Shown: positions 19,201 through 26,271 of the stretch, in pieces
How the letters are laid out: each line of letters starts with the position of its first letter
Numbering within the stretch: the stretch's first letter is position 1
NCBI RefSeq assembly: GCF_018614095.1
Contig: NZ_JAGGOY010000076.1
Location: forward strand, 52,504 to 116,503
Direction of reading: 5' to 3'
DNA length: 64,000 nucleotides
From: Streptomyces sp. ISL-87
GTDB lineage: Bacteria; Actinomycetota; Actinomycetes; Streptomycetales; Streptomycetaceae
Program-made: the position numbers and the translations under genes
Notes under the pieces: generated by a model
Seen by the model: only the letters and a program-made list of their open reading frames with translations
Told to the model about the DNA's origin: nothing
Database searches by the model: none

Positions 19201-20466
19201 GTCCGGCCGGTCGAGCGCGCCCTTGAGGATCGCCTCCAGGTGGGCGGCCACCGACTCGATGGGGAAGTCCGCGTCGAAGACGTCGAGGGCGTAGTCCATG
19301 TCGACCAGGACGTCACGGACATCGTCCAGCTCATTCACGACGACCGCCAGGACGTCATCGTCATGGGCCCGGGCCTGTACGACGGTTTCGTACGTCGTGC
19401 CCTGTACGCCGGCCGGGCTCGGCCAGCGCAGGTAGGCGATGGTGGTGTCGAACAGCCGCTTGCGGCCGCTGTCCTGGAGCGGAACCGCGCGCAGCAGGTC
19501 GCCCAAGGAGAATCGCTCGTGGGGTTTGAGCGCCCTGGTGGCGGACTGCACTTCCGCGACCAGTTCGCTCATCGCGAGGTCCTGGCGCGGGTTCACCCGC
19601 AGGGGCAGCGTGTTGGCGAAATGCCCGACGGTCCGCTTCTGCCCGTCAGTGGGCCGGTTCAGCAGCGGTACGCCCAGAACGACCTCGTCGCTGCCGTGGA
19701 TGCGGGAGAGATAGACGGAGAAGGCGCTCGCGACGAACGCGAACACGGAATGCCCGTCCTCACGTATGCGGTCGATGAGAGAACGCTCGATCAGGAAGCT
19801 GTGGCGGGCGCTCCCGCGGGACCCTGCCGGTGCGGTGCGGCGGAAGAAGGCCGGCGCGAGGCCCTTCAACTGCTCCTGGAAGAACTCGCGGTCCGCCTCG
19901 TGGCCGGCCGAGTCCCGGTAGCGGCGCTCGTCCTCGGCGAAGTCCAGGTAGGACGGCACGGACCGGTCGTCGAACCTCCCGGTCCGCCGCACCTGGTCGT
20001 ACTCGGCGCGTACCTGGGACATGAACAGGTTCAGGCCCCAGGCATCCGCAACGATGTGATGCACCTTGACGTAGGCGTGGACGGTGCCCTCGCCCTCCTT
20101 GAGCACGGCGGTCGTGAACAACCGACGACGTTCGACCTCGAACGCGACGTCGAACGCATCCTTGATCCACGCCTCACAGGCCGCACGCGGTTCGGCACTC
20201 CCGGACAGGTCGATCGTCGGGATGTCGAACGTCTCGTGCTCGGCCCACTGGCTCGGAGTCCCGTCCTCGGGGTCGATCCGGAGCTGGAACGCGTCATTGC
20301 GGGCGACCGCACGGCGTAGGCACTCCTTGAGCAGATCGACGTCGACCTCGCCGGTGAACCGGTCAGCGATGAAACAGTTGAACTGCGGTAGGTCGGGGAA
20401 GAGGGAATTCGCCGCCCAGATGTCCTGCTGGTAGGCCGTGAGAGTGCTACGCCCCCGTAAATTCAC
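13219..20466 (-). CDS. Bimodular nonribosomal peptide synthetase, C-A(Ser)-T-C-A-T-TE
   Basis: 2415 residues, GTG start with GGAG nearby. Domains: starter-type condensation domain (HHxxxD at ~135, 'HHIVADAW'), A1 (~440-965; 'YTSGSTGQPKG' ~605, catalytic Lys in 'TANGKADRG'), T1 ('LGGDSILM', ~1004), C2 ('FHHAILDGW', ~1205), A2 (~1530-2025; 'FTSGSSGEPKG' ~1677), T2 ('VGGTSLTAM', ~2072) and thioesterase ('GGWSFGGF', ~2207; His in 'VPGDHLVLL'). Reading the ten pocket positions, A1 gives DVWHFSLVDK, the serine code of EntF. A2 gives D-V-Q-V-I-S-Q-L-L-K, nearest to proline/imino-acid DVQ codes but not one I know. A leading condensation domain implies N-acylation of Ser. Product: acyl-Ser-(imino acid), released or cyclised by the TE. 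Confidence 0.95.
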   Translation of the reverse strand: MNLRGRSTLTAYQQDIWAANSLFPDLPQFNCFIADRFTGEVDVDLLKECLRRAVARNDAFQLRIDPEDGTPSQWAEHETFDIPTIDLSGSAEPRAACEAWIKDAFDVAFEVERRRLFTTAVLKEGEGTVHAYVKVHHIVADAWGLNLFMSQVRAEYDQVRRTGRFDDRSVPSYLDFAEDERRYRDSAGHEADREFFQEQLKGLAPAFFRRTAPAGSRGSARHSFLIERSLIDRIREDGHSVFAFVASAFSVYLSRIHGSDEVVLGVPLLNRPTDGQKRTVGHFANTLPLRVNPRQDLAMSELVAEVQSATRALKPHERFSLGDLLRAVPLQDSGRKRLFDTTIAYLRWPSPAGVQGTTYETVVQARAHDDDVLAVVVNELDDVRDVLVDMDYALDVFDADFPIESVAAHLEAILKGALDRPDRPLSEISMVGAAERAALVAVGSGPVTDYTRDSTVHALFEKQAARTPNAVAVMAEDPADSLTFAQLDAWANHVAHQLQGDGVTTGDRVAVAVERGPQLVVAVLAALKAGAAYVPVDPSHPAERVRFLLTDSGAKSVLLGTTVSGRVVGDTVPVRRLEAAPRPSAEPAPLVPAGGPHDLAYVIYTSGSTGQPKGVQVEHRSVVNRLEWMQRGYPVGSGDVLLQKTPATFDVSVWELFWWSITGAGLALLPPRGERDPRAILTTMQAHRVSVAHFVPSMLGPFLDLLEEDPALRDGITALRLVFCSGEALTPAHVHRFNQVFAAAGTSAPRLVNLYGPTEGTVDVTYYDCPADPADEPRRVPIGRPIDNIRLHVVGAHGDLQPIGVPGELCISGVGVARGYLGRPDLDAAAFVDDPFTAGERMYRTGDRARWLADGALEYLGRLDDQVKIRGSRVELGEVRNHLTALAGVRDAIVVDRTTPSRGTHLVGYYVADEGAELTDLRPQLLDSLPEFMVPAFFVRIDSIPLTANGKADRGRLPDPAVEADGGAAAPANEIEAKIAAAWGAVLGIEEVGVDQDYYSLGGDSILMLRIQAEARRAGIHFTLADMVRNPTVAALAARATTSSPDVRDAPLEPFALVSGVDRARLAGLVDAYPATRLHLGLLYHSREHERTAVYHDVFRYSLKTAWNEKALRSAFDDLVRRHPVMRSAFDLGGFSEPLQLVHREAVGGLEIADLRNLGDQEAQAEIARHIEERRYHAYRLDRPPLYLFRAHVLDDDTVELVFSFHHAILDGWSVATLVRELLQDYLHHAGRPVEAVSSGQLPSPALYVREERRALASEETKRYWQRLLTGVELAQIDGLRPHEPAGGEGVIHHQVELPDGLGTELGHLARTHGLPVKSLLLAAHCLTLRLFSDTQDITTGLVTGGRPETADAERITGLFLETLPLRLDTRPRSWIDSAREVYQQEQDSHPHRHYPLSAIQEDRGGDVVFETAFNYVNPHVLSSLFEGTDMELTDFRTWEETNFKILVNAVTDPVDERLWLRMDCDGRTFSASQVESIGQTYLAILRQMTEHPEEPADFGFLRVSPTEAVLRTDAEHRTPGEPPKDVVRRIDEHVAATPDAIAVSCGTRQWTYARLDEAANRIAQGLSGAGARPGSTVGIAMDRSPETLATVLGVGKAGATCVPLDVTYPPARLAAMVAQADPVRILTHEAHAHLFEDSSRLLYVADLLAAEPAPGGGPDLPDITGETVAYLLFTSGSSGEPKGVELPHRVLANYQEWQIPSASGAAGGKTLQFAPLSFDVAFQEIYSTLCGGGTLQLIAEDERKDMPALLRLLDREEVERVFMPYVALQQLAETSQALGIRPAALRVVISSGEQLRITDEIRQFCAARPDTVLENQYGPTETHLLTHHTMTGDPALFPDLPPVGVPVDGIELHLLDGLMRPVPPGAKGEIYVGGVCLAHGYRNRPDLTEQRFVPDPSGEPGARLYRTGDLARVMPDGNLVWLGRADSQVKVRGFRVELAEVELAFSKLAEEQAASGIREVAVVSRRRESGDAFLAAFLVGDADVVDLDEVRSRLRAVLPDYMMPAHLEWLASLPLTPSGKRDDALLRRMPLAVPSSDATPPADEHEKALVGILAELLELPTVGVRDNFFDVGGTSLTAMRLVMTIEKRYGVNVPLSAFVAAPTVAGLAQHLRGSGSEARFDPVVPIRTEGDKPPLFLVHPLGGHVLCYVRLARHLPQDQPVYALQASGTVAGTEPLSSIPEMAAVYLEAVRRVCPEGPYVIGGWSFGGFIAFEMARQLRRSDPDALHGTVLIDPIAVKQGERPDVADHSLLEWFFWELLWMGRGGTAPVVSLPDGLEEEAKFDFIVERATQEGVLPAGSSRTTVRRLFEMFRAHWQAILTYRPEPADGDVVLLRATSELPEILQPMHGAAQSLHTDPTNGWGELTTGRLQVVDVPGDHLVLLEEPHVNVVAENLVQVMTAGQPGRRRPSKRSGK

Positions 20467-20520
20467 GATCGCTCCATTTTCCTCGGCTGTCGCTTTCGAT
20501 CCTCGGGCTGTACGGATGCG

Positions 20521-21621
20521 TCAGCCGGCGTTCTCCGCGTCAATCGTGGTGCCGTGGTACCAGGGGTTTCCCGCCGCCTCCGAAATGAGGTTCCGCGACG
20601 CCGTCTCCCGACCCTTTCCGAGGTCCAGGGTCAGGTACTGGACGAATTCCAGAGCGGTGAAGTACTGCCGCATGAAGGTCGGCTGGTCGAGCTCGACCTC
20701 GGTCACCGTGACGTTCGCGTTCTGCGGGATCGGCGCGGTCAGCAACGCCACCAGGTTCTTGCGCTTGGCGCGGGTGTATTCATCCTCCTCCGGGTCGGAG
20801 AAGATGAGGATGCTGTGACGACGCACGGGATCCGAGAGCGTGGCCACCTCGCTGTGGCAGAACTCGTGGAAGTAGTTCCGCGTCGCGGGCACCATGGCGA
20901 TTTCGTTGAAGTGCATCTTCGCGAGCTTCAACAGACTCTCGTGCCACTTGGGCGAGCCGAGCATGATGATGTTGGAGTCCTCGCTCCGGACGGCGGCATC
21001 GGCCGCCAACTCGCGCAGCGAAGGCGTGAAGTCGGTCTCCAGGGTCTGGGCCAGGGCACGGACTTCCGGACCGTGGTCCTCGTCCAGGAGCCCGAGCTTC
21101 AGGAACATGTCGACCAGAATCGAGAAGTACTGGCCGACGTGGAACAGCGGGTACTCGCGGTCCGGCTTACTGAGGGTCCAGCGTGCGATGGACACCCCGT
21201 GCTCCTCCCCCAGCTCGCCGAGCCGGCCGCCCGAGGTGAGCAGCAGTACCCGGTCGTTCACCGGGCTCAAGGCGTGGAAGGCCCGGACGGGCTCGTTGGA
21301 GTGGCCGCTGTACGAACTCAGGATGATGAGCGTCCGGTCGTCCTCGATCACCGAGCGCGGTATCAGGTACTCGAAGTCGTAGTCGTTGAAGACATGTACT
21401 TCGAGGTCGCTCCTGATCGAGCTGAAGAAGACCTTGATCACGTCCGACACGATGGCCGAGCAGCCCATACCGCTGAAGACGATGCGGGTGAAATGACCGC
21501 TCCCCAGCTTTTTCACGAGATCTTCCGAGATCCCGGAGATGTCGTACTCATCCGACTTCGTGAAACCGGAGCGGTACTCCTGCTCCAGGAATTCCTGATA
21601 GCGTTCAAGGCGCGGTCGCAT
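20521..21621 (-). CDS. SIS-domain sugar isomerase-like protein (phosphoglucose/phosphomannose isomerase type)
   Basis: 366 residues with two SIS-like halves. The first carries 'FSGMGCSAIVSDVI' and 'LSSYSGHSNEPVRAFHAL', matching the phosphosugar-binding G-x-G-x-S-x and 'SYSGNTEE' blocks of the archaeal-type bifunctional PGI/PMI family, with the usual 'NT' changed to 'HS'. The second contains 'NIIMLGSPKWHESLLKLAK', 'HFNEIAMVPATRNYFHEFCH' and a late Lys/Arg-rich part. It lies 54 bases upstream of the NRPS in the same run, so it is probably part of the pathway, yet no sugar chemistry is otherwise evident. It may have been recruited for another isomerisation or for regulation. Function unknown. 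Confidence 0.8.
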   Translation of the reverse strand: MRPRLERYQEFLEQEYRSGFTKSDEYDISGISEDLVKKLGSGHFTRIVFSGMGCSAIVSDVIKVFFSSIRSDLEVHVFNDYDFEYLIPRSVIEDDRTLIILSSYSGHSNEPVRAFHALSPVNDRVLLLTSGGRLGELGEEHGVSIARWTLSKPDREYPLFHVGQYFSILVDMFLKLGLLDEDHGPEVRALAQTLETDFTPSLRELAADAAVRSEDSNIIMLGSPKWHESLLKLAKMHFNEIAMVPATRNYFHEFCHSEVATLSDPVRRHSILIFSDPEEDEYTRAKRKNLVALLTAPIPQNANVTVTEVELDQPTFMRQYFTALEFVQYLTLDLGKGRETASRNLISEAAGNPWYHGTTIDAENAG

Positions 21622-21691
21622 GACCTTCTCCTTCTGTGTGGTTTCTCACGTCAGTGATTGATTCACGAACTTCAGTCGGCGGCCGAGGCCC

Positions 21692-22438
21692 CTACCACAT
21701 GAACTGGCCACCGTCCACGATGAGCTTCTGGCCCGTTACGTAGGCGGCTCCTGCACCCACAAGGAATTCCAGAGCGTCCGCCATCTCCTCGGTGGAGCCG
21801 ATCCTCCGCTGCGGAATTTCGTCCAGGAGCGAGTTCAGGTGCTCCGGCTCGGCGGTGCGGAATCGAGTCCGCATCTCCTCCGTGTCGATCATTCCCGGAA
21901 TAAGGCAGTTCACCCGGATGGTAGGAGCCAGCTCCATGGCCAGGCACTTGGTCAGGTGGAGCAGCCCCGCTTTGCTCGAACAGTAGTTGGCGCCGTTCAG
22001 CCGGGGGCGGATCGCCGTGGTCGCACCGATGTTGACAATGGAACCACCGCCGGCCTCCAACATGTGCGGAGCAAATGCCCGGGTCATGTAGAAGGGACCC
22101 GAAAGGTTGGTGTCCAGCACCTGGCGCCAGTCCGTGTCCGAGATCTCGAGCACCGGCCGGTCTATGTTCAGTCCAGCATTGTTGACCAGCACATGGGGGG
22201 TTCCGTGACCGGTACGCACCAGGTCGGCCAGCCGCGCCACGTCATCGGGATCCGACACATCGGACCGGACCACCGAGAGGCTCTTCTTCATCTCCTGTGC
22301 AGCCCGGTTCGCCGAATCCTCGTCACTACGAAAAGTAGCGACTACTCGATATCCCATCCGCGTGAGTCTGCGGCTGAATTCGAGCCCGATTCCCTTGGTT
22401 CCACCGGTAACTAAAGCCAGTTTATCAGGCGATTTCAT
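21692..22438 (-). CDS. Short-chain dehydrogenase/reductase (FabG-like) with altered catalytic Ser
   Basis: 248 residues. NAD(P)-binding 'LVTGGTKGIGLEFSRRL', 'VLVNNAGLN', the YxxxK pair in 'ANYCSSKAGLLHLTK', and the C-terminal 'GQKLIVDGGQFMW' are typical of FabG-type SDRs. At the position of the catalytic Ser (13 residues before Tyr) the sequence is 'NIGATTAIRP', i.e. Ala, with Thr next to it; this is unusual and may change the reaction. Basic residue 'TFRSDED' after strand 2 fits NADPH preference. Same strand and run as the SIS protein (70 bases). It could reduce an acyl or carbonyl intermediate; substrate unknown. Confidence 0.88.
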   Translation of the reverse strand: MKSPDKLALVTGGTKGIGLEFSRRLTRMGYRVVATFRSDEDSANRAAQEMKKSLSVVRSDVSDPDDVARLADLVRTGHGTPHVLVNNAGLNIDRPVLEISDTDWRQVLDTNLSGPFYMTRAFAPHMLEAGGGSIVNIGATTAIRPRLNGANYCSSKAGLLHLTKCLAMELAPTIRVNCLIPGMIDTEEMRTRFRTAEPEHLNSLLDEIPQRRIGSTEEMADALEFLVGAGAAYVTGQKLIVDGGQFMW

Positions 22439-22604
22439 TCAAGCTCCGCATAGTGGGTTGTTCGTTCTTTCCCCTGCCGTGGCGGCATCACGGCGGCCGA
22501 GGAGGCGTACGCGGCCGGACAGAGGCCGTGCGGCGGACCCGCCGCACGGCCTGGCGCACGCCCCCACCGGGCAGCGCGACCCATGCCCTCAGCTGTGGGA
22601 TGAC

Positions 22605-23657
22605 TCAGGCGGCGTCGGGCTTACGGGCGCGCAGGATGACGTCGTACCGCCCGGGATACTGCCGGTCCATCGGCTCGAACCCCGCTTCGGTGTACCACTG
22701 CTCGAATTCCTTCGGCGTGTAGATGCTGCCCTCGGGCGACGCGATCGTCTGCACGTACGCCGACATGAACGCGGCGTGGGCGGGACCGGTCTCCTCGTCG
22801 TCCTGGGCGCACGCCACGATCACCAGGTGACCTCCCGGCTTCAGCGCCCGGTAGGTCTTCGCGAAGAGGTCGCGAACCTGCTCCGGCGACCAGATCTCAA
22901 GGAATCGAGAGAATACGACGCAGTCGTGGGAAGTGGGGAACTCTTCCTGCCAGATGTCGGCTCCGACTGCCTGGACACGGTCGGCGAGACCCGCCTCGGC
23001 GATCTGCTCTTCCGCCATCTTCGCCACGTTGGGGAGTTCGAGAATGGTCGCCTGGAGGTGCGGCCACCGCCGGGCGAAGGCGATGGCATTCGTTCCCGTG
23101 CCGCCGCCGACGTCCAGCACGTGCTGGTAGGAGGAGAAGTCCACGGAGTTGACGAAGTCTTCCACCACCGAGCGGCTCTGATGCTCCATCATGGCGGTGA
23201 ATACCTTTTCGAGGTTCTTGTCCTCGCCGAGCAGCTCGTAGAGCGTGGTCGCCGACGAGCCGGCAAGCAGCTCCCGGTCCAGCCCCACGTTCTCGTTCTC
23301 CACCAGAGATTCGTAGAGCCAGCTCATCGGGCGATACAACATCTCGTGGGTGTAGCGGATGATGACCGGCATGAATTCGCCCGGATCGCCCGCGAGGATA
23401 TCAGTCGCGGCGGTGTTGTGATACCCGTCGTCTTCCTTGCGCACGAGCTCGAATGTGCTGCACCCCAGCAGCAGCACGCGACCCGCACGTTCCTCCAACT
23501 CCAGTGCCCGGGTTATCTCTTCGCGAGTTATGCCTGGCCGCTCCTTGAGGAGGGCAAACAACTTCAGGCGCAGTGCGGCGTGCAGGAACGGGAACCGGAA
23601 GCTGGTGTAAACCAGCTTCCACAGCTCGTCCAGGGCGGTCGCTGACGGTGCGGTCAT
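22605..23657 (-). CDS. O-methyltransferase-fold SAM enzyme lacking the catalytic His; candidate azetidine-2-carboxylate synthase
   Basis: 350 residues; ATG 23657 follows GAAGGAGATC. N-terminal dimerisation/winged-helix part (about 1-110), then class I SAM fold with motif I 'VLDVGGGTGTNAIAFARRWP' (~185). In plant-type O-methyltransferases the general base is the His of 'LHDWSDE'; here that block reads 'SRFLEIWSPEQVRDL', with Glu in place of His. SAM binding is intact but classical methyl transfer is doubtful. AzeJ and VioH, which cyclise SAM to L-azetidine-2-carboxylate, belong to this fold; the NRPS A2 imino-acid-like code and the ClpP context make that role attractive. Alternatives: a methyltransferase acting on a more acidic group. 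Confidence 0.85.
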   Translation of the reverse strand: MTAPSATALDELWKLVYTSFRFPFLHAALRLKLFALLKERPGITREEITRALELEERAGRVLLLGCSTFELVRKEDDGYHNTAATDILAGDPGEFMPVIIRYTHEMLYRPMSWLYESLVENENVGLDRELLAGSSATTLYELLGEDKNLEKVFTAMMEHQSRSVVEDFVNSVDFSSYQHVLDVGGGTGTNAIAFARRWPHLQATILELPNVAKMAEEQIAEAGLADRVQAVGADIWQEEFPTSHDCVVFSRFLEIWSPEQVRDLFAKTYRALKPGGHLVIVACAQDDEETGPAHAAFMSAYVQTIASPEGSIYTPKEFEQWYTEAGFEPMDRQYPGRYDVILRARKPDAA

Positions 23658-24438
23658 GGTGATCTCCTTCACGGTGCTACGAGCCTCGGGCGTGCACCCT
23701 CGGCCGTGTCGTGGCGTGGCGAAATCCAACAACGTCCGGATAAACCGATTGGCAGCATTGAGACAGACAGTGGAAGCGAGATCCCCGCAGCGTGCCGCAC
23801 CCCGTCCCGGGGACGCGGCACCAAGTGGGCGGGGTTAGACCATCACCTTCACCTGCGTCATTGAAAGTTTCCTCCCCGTTGACGCGTCCTGTCCGAATGA
23901 CGAATCCGTTAGGCCGCGATACACCACGAGGCAACACCAAAGCCGAGAATGGCACAAGACCATTAACGCCCTCACACCCCCGCTGATGGCGTGAATCGAT
24001 CGCTTCTGCCTCCGAACCCCTTCATTCTTGGCCGAAGAATCGCCAATCCTGACCTCAATCTGAGCGATCAAGGGGCTGAAAATCGCCCCACGGGATAGAA
24101 CGGCAGGAAGCTGGATTATCTTTCCCAAAACGGACAGATCGCCGGAATCCGCGACGCCCCATTCGGCGATTGCAGTCGAGGATCCGCTCGGGAATATTTC
24201 TGCGCGACGCGCAGTGAAAGGATCCCGCCGACGCCGTGCCTATCTCGAAGCCCAGCAGCGCGTCTACTCCGCACCCGGCCACAAGACGTTGCCGAAGTAC
24301 GGAGCCACGGACCCGCGCACTATTCGCGGCCTGTTGCGCTACCTGGCTGTTTCGACAGGACGGCAGGACGAGGGCGGCGTTCAAGCGGCCATGTTTCGAC
24401 AGCGCGTGCTTCCGAGAGCGCCGGCGCTCCCGGAAGCA
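23658..24438. other. 780-bp non-coding interval, likely promoter region of the main biosynthetic run
   Basis: Lower GC than the flanks, with no frame showing Streptomyces codon bias. It lies directly upstream of the minus-strand run that begins with the methyltransferase-fold gene, so the main promoter should be in its left half. A small inverted repeat GGGGC-TGAAAATC-GCCCC occurs around 24073-24090. No known operator could be identified, and no pathway regulator gene is present in the cluster. Confidence 0.4.
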
Positions 24439-25164
24439 TCACTCCACGACGGGCAGACATTCGTCGAGCAGACCGACGACATCATTCCAGGCACGTCGCG
24501 CGTGTCGAGGGTGGTGGCCCACTCCGGGGCGCACCCGCTGGTCCACCGGAGGGTGGTGGAAGGCGTGCAGGGCACCGCCGTAGACCACGAGACGCCAGTC
24601 GACTCCCGCGGCCAGTATTTCGGCGGCGAAGGCGTCCCGTTGCGCGGGCGGCATGATCGGGTCTTCCGATCCGACCCCTGCCCACACAGGACAGCGGATG
24701 CGCGCCGCCTCACCCGGCCGGCCCGTGGTCAGGCCGTTGACCGTCCCGATCACACGCAGGTCGACACCGTCGCGCCCGAGTTCCAGCCCGATGGCGCCCC
24801 CGGTACCGTAGCCGATGACGGCGATCCGGTCGGGATCGGTGCGCGGTTCGGCACGCAACACGTCGAGCGCCGCGTGACCGATCCCGCGCATCCGGTCGGG
24901 ATCTGCGAGCAGGGGCATCACTCGGGCCATCATCTCGGCAGGGTCGGTGAACCACCGTCCCCCATGGATGTCGAAGGCGAACGCCACGTACCCCATCTCG
25001 GCCAGGGCATCGGCCCTGCTGCGCTGGAAGTCGTTCAGTCCGGTCCCCTCGGGCCCGACCAGAACTGCGGGCCGGCGATCCGAGCCGGCCGGGAGCGCCA
25101 GGTGCCCGACCATCGTCAGACCGTCGGCCGGGTAGGCGACCGAGCGTGTGGTAACCGTGATCAT
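24439..25164 (-). CDS. Dienelactone-hydrolase-family protein with nucleophile replaced by Gly
   Basis: 241 residues, alpha/beta-hydrolase fold of the dienelactone hydrolase type: 'VGPEGTGLNDFQRSRADALA', 'AFDIHGG', 'IAVIGYGTGGAIGLEL', 'VWAGVGSEDPIMP' (Asp) and 'YGGALHAFHHP' (His). The nucleophile elbow in relatives reads GYCFGG; here it is GYGTGG, so the Cys/Ser nucleophile is a Gly while Asp and His remain. Either the protein uses another residue or it is a non-hydrolytic binder or cyclase. Start ATG 25164 has only a weak ribosome site. It lies between the ClpP pair and the methyltransferase gene, same strand, and is probably part of the cluster. Confidence 0.82.
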   Translation of the reverse strand: MITVTTRSVAYPADGLTMVGHLALPAGSDRRPAVLVGPEGTGLNDFQRSRADALAEMGYVAFAFDIHGGRWFTDPAEMMARVMPLLADPDRMRGIGHAALDVLRAEPRTDPDRIAVIGYGTGGAIGLELGRDGVDLRVIGTVNGLTTGRPGEAARIRCPVWAGVGSEDPIMPPAQRDAFAAEILAAGVDWRLVVYGGALHAFHHPPVDQRVRPGVGHHPRHARRAWNDVVGLLDECLPVVE

Positions 25165-25550
25165 GGGGCCGAATTGTAGCGACCTCCCGGCCAGGACGAT
25201 CGGACCGACAGGGCCGACCGGACCACGCCGGTACCTCGCTGAAGTGCGCTGATGGCCGGCAGGTCGCCGATCTCGGTCCCGGCACGTCACCGGCATGGAG
25301 GACAGGCCGCCGTTGACCTCGGCAACGGTCGATACGACGACGCGCCGCGCCCGCCGTCGCCGGCGACGACGACCGCAGGACAGGGGAGGGGGCCATCCAG
25401 AGACCGGGCCGCGCAGGGCATCTCTCCTGCGGCAGGCAGCCCTGGAGAATTCTCCGCGGAGCATCACCTGTGGAAGCCGATCACCTCGGCGTCAGCACTC
25501 TCCTGGGCCTGCCTTCGCAGTCGAACCTCGGGCCGCTGCATCCTGCTGCG
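25165..25550. other. 386-bp intergenic interval between the ClpP pair and the hydrolase-like gene
   Basis: No coding frame that I believe. It holds an Arg-coding, CG-rich stretch (25333-25400) that looks coding only by composition. It may hold the terminator of the clpP pair and the promoter of the hydrolase-like gene, but no clear hairpin with a T-run or consensus promoter was found. Confidence 0.35.
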
Positions 25551-26219
25551 TCAACGCATACCCGCGATGGTGCGAGGAGCAACCACCTTGTCGACAATTC
25601 CGAACTTCAGCGCCTGGTCGGCGGTGAGGACTTGGGCTCGGTCGACGTCCTTGTTGATCTGCGCGACGTCCCGGCCGGTGTGCTTAGCGAGAAGCCCTTC
25701 GACCAACTCCCGCTGACGCTGGACCTCACGGCCCTGGATCTCCAGGTCGGACACTTGGCCCTGGGTGCCGTCGCTGTGCGGCTGCTGGAGGAGTATCCGG
25801 GCGCTCGGCAGAGCCAGACGCTTCCCGGGTGTGCCCGCCGCCAGGATCACGGCCGCCACCGAACCGGCCTGCCCGAGGCAGACCGTCTGAATGTCGGGCC
25901 GCACGAATTGCATGGTGTCGTAGACCGCCGTGAGCGGAGTGAGGTCACCACCGGGCGAATTGATGTAGAGAGAGATGTCCCGTTCAGCGTCCTGCGACTC
26001 GAGGCACAAGAGCTGGGCCATGATGTCGTTCGCCACGACGTCATCGACCTGGGTGCCGAGGAAGATGATGCGTTCCTCGAAGAGTTTCGCGTAGGGGTCG
26101 TACTCCCTGGTTCCCTGCGACGTGCGTTCCACGAATCGGGGTACGACGTAACGGCTTTCCGGACTTAAGTTACCGGCCCCGAACGGGGGCGAGGCTGCTG
26201 TGGGCATAGAAGTGCTCAC
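25551..26219 (-). CDS. ClpP-like protease subunit with degenerate catalytic triad (ClpP2-type)
   Basis: 222 residues, clearly homologous to Streptomyces ClpP2 ('YVVPRFVERTSQGTREYDPY', 'EERIIFLGTQVDD', 'SLYINSPGGDLTPLTAVYDT'). The catalytic Ser is kept ('GQAGSVAAVILAAGT'), but the His of the usual 'HQP' is Gln ('RILLQQPHSDG') and the Asp of 'ERD' is Ala ('KDVDRAQVLTAD'). It should therefore be inactive or nearly so while able to join a ClpP tetradecamer. It follows the intact ClpP-like gene by 52 bases in the same direction, mimicking the housekeeping clpP1-clpP2 order. In a ClpP-inhibitor cluster this would be target-based self-resistance or a decoy subunit; a generic accessory clpP operon is the alternative. 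Confidence 0.88.
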   Translation of the reverse strand: MSTSMPTAASPPFGAGNLSPESRYVVPRFVERTSQGTREYDPYAKLFEERIIFLGTQVDDVVANDIMAQLLCLESQDAERDISLYINSPGGDLTPLTAVYDTMQFVRPDIQTVCLGQAGSVAAVILAAGTPGKRLALPSARILLQQPHSDGTQGQVSDLEIQGREVQRQRELVEGLLAKHTGRDVAQINKDVDRAQVLTADQALKFGIVDKVVAPRTIAGMR

Positions 26220-26271
26220 TGGGCGTGGTCCTCCCGAGGTGAATGGATGTGCTGATCCGCGGGGCGGAGGA

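Noticed and set aside
14329..20319. Plus-strand open frames of 855-1002 codons opposite the NRPS
   Set aside because: Mirror images of conserved NRPS core motifs; no ribosome sites or protein family matches.
24214..25179. Plus-strand 321-codon frame over the hydrolase-like gene
   Set aside because: The minus-strand frame shows a recognisable hydrolase fold; this one is its shadow.
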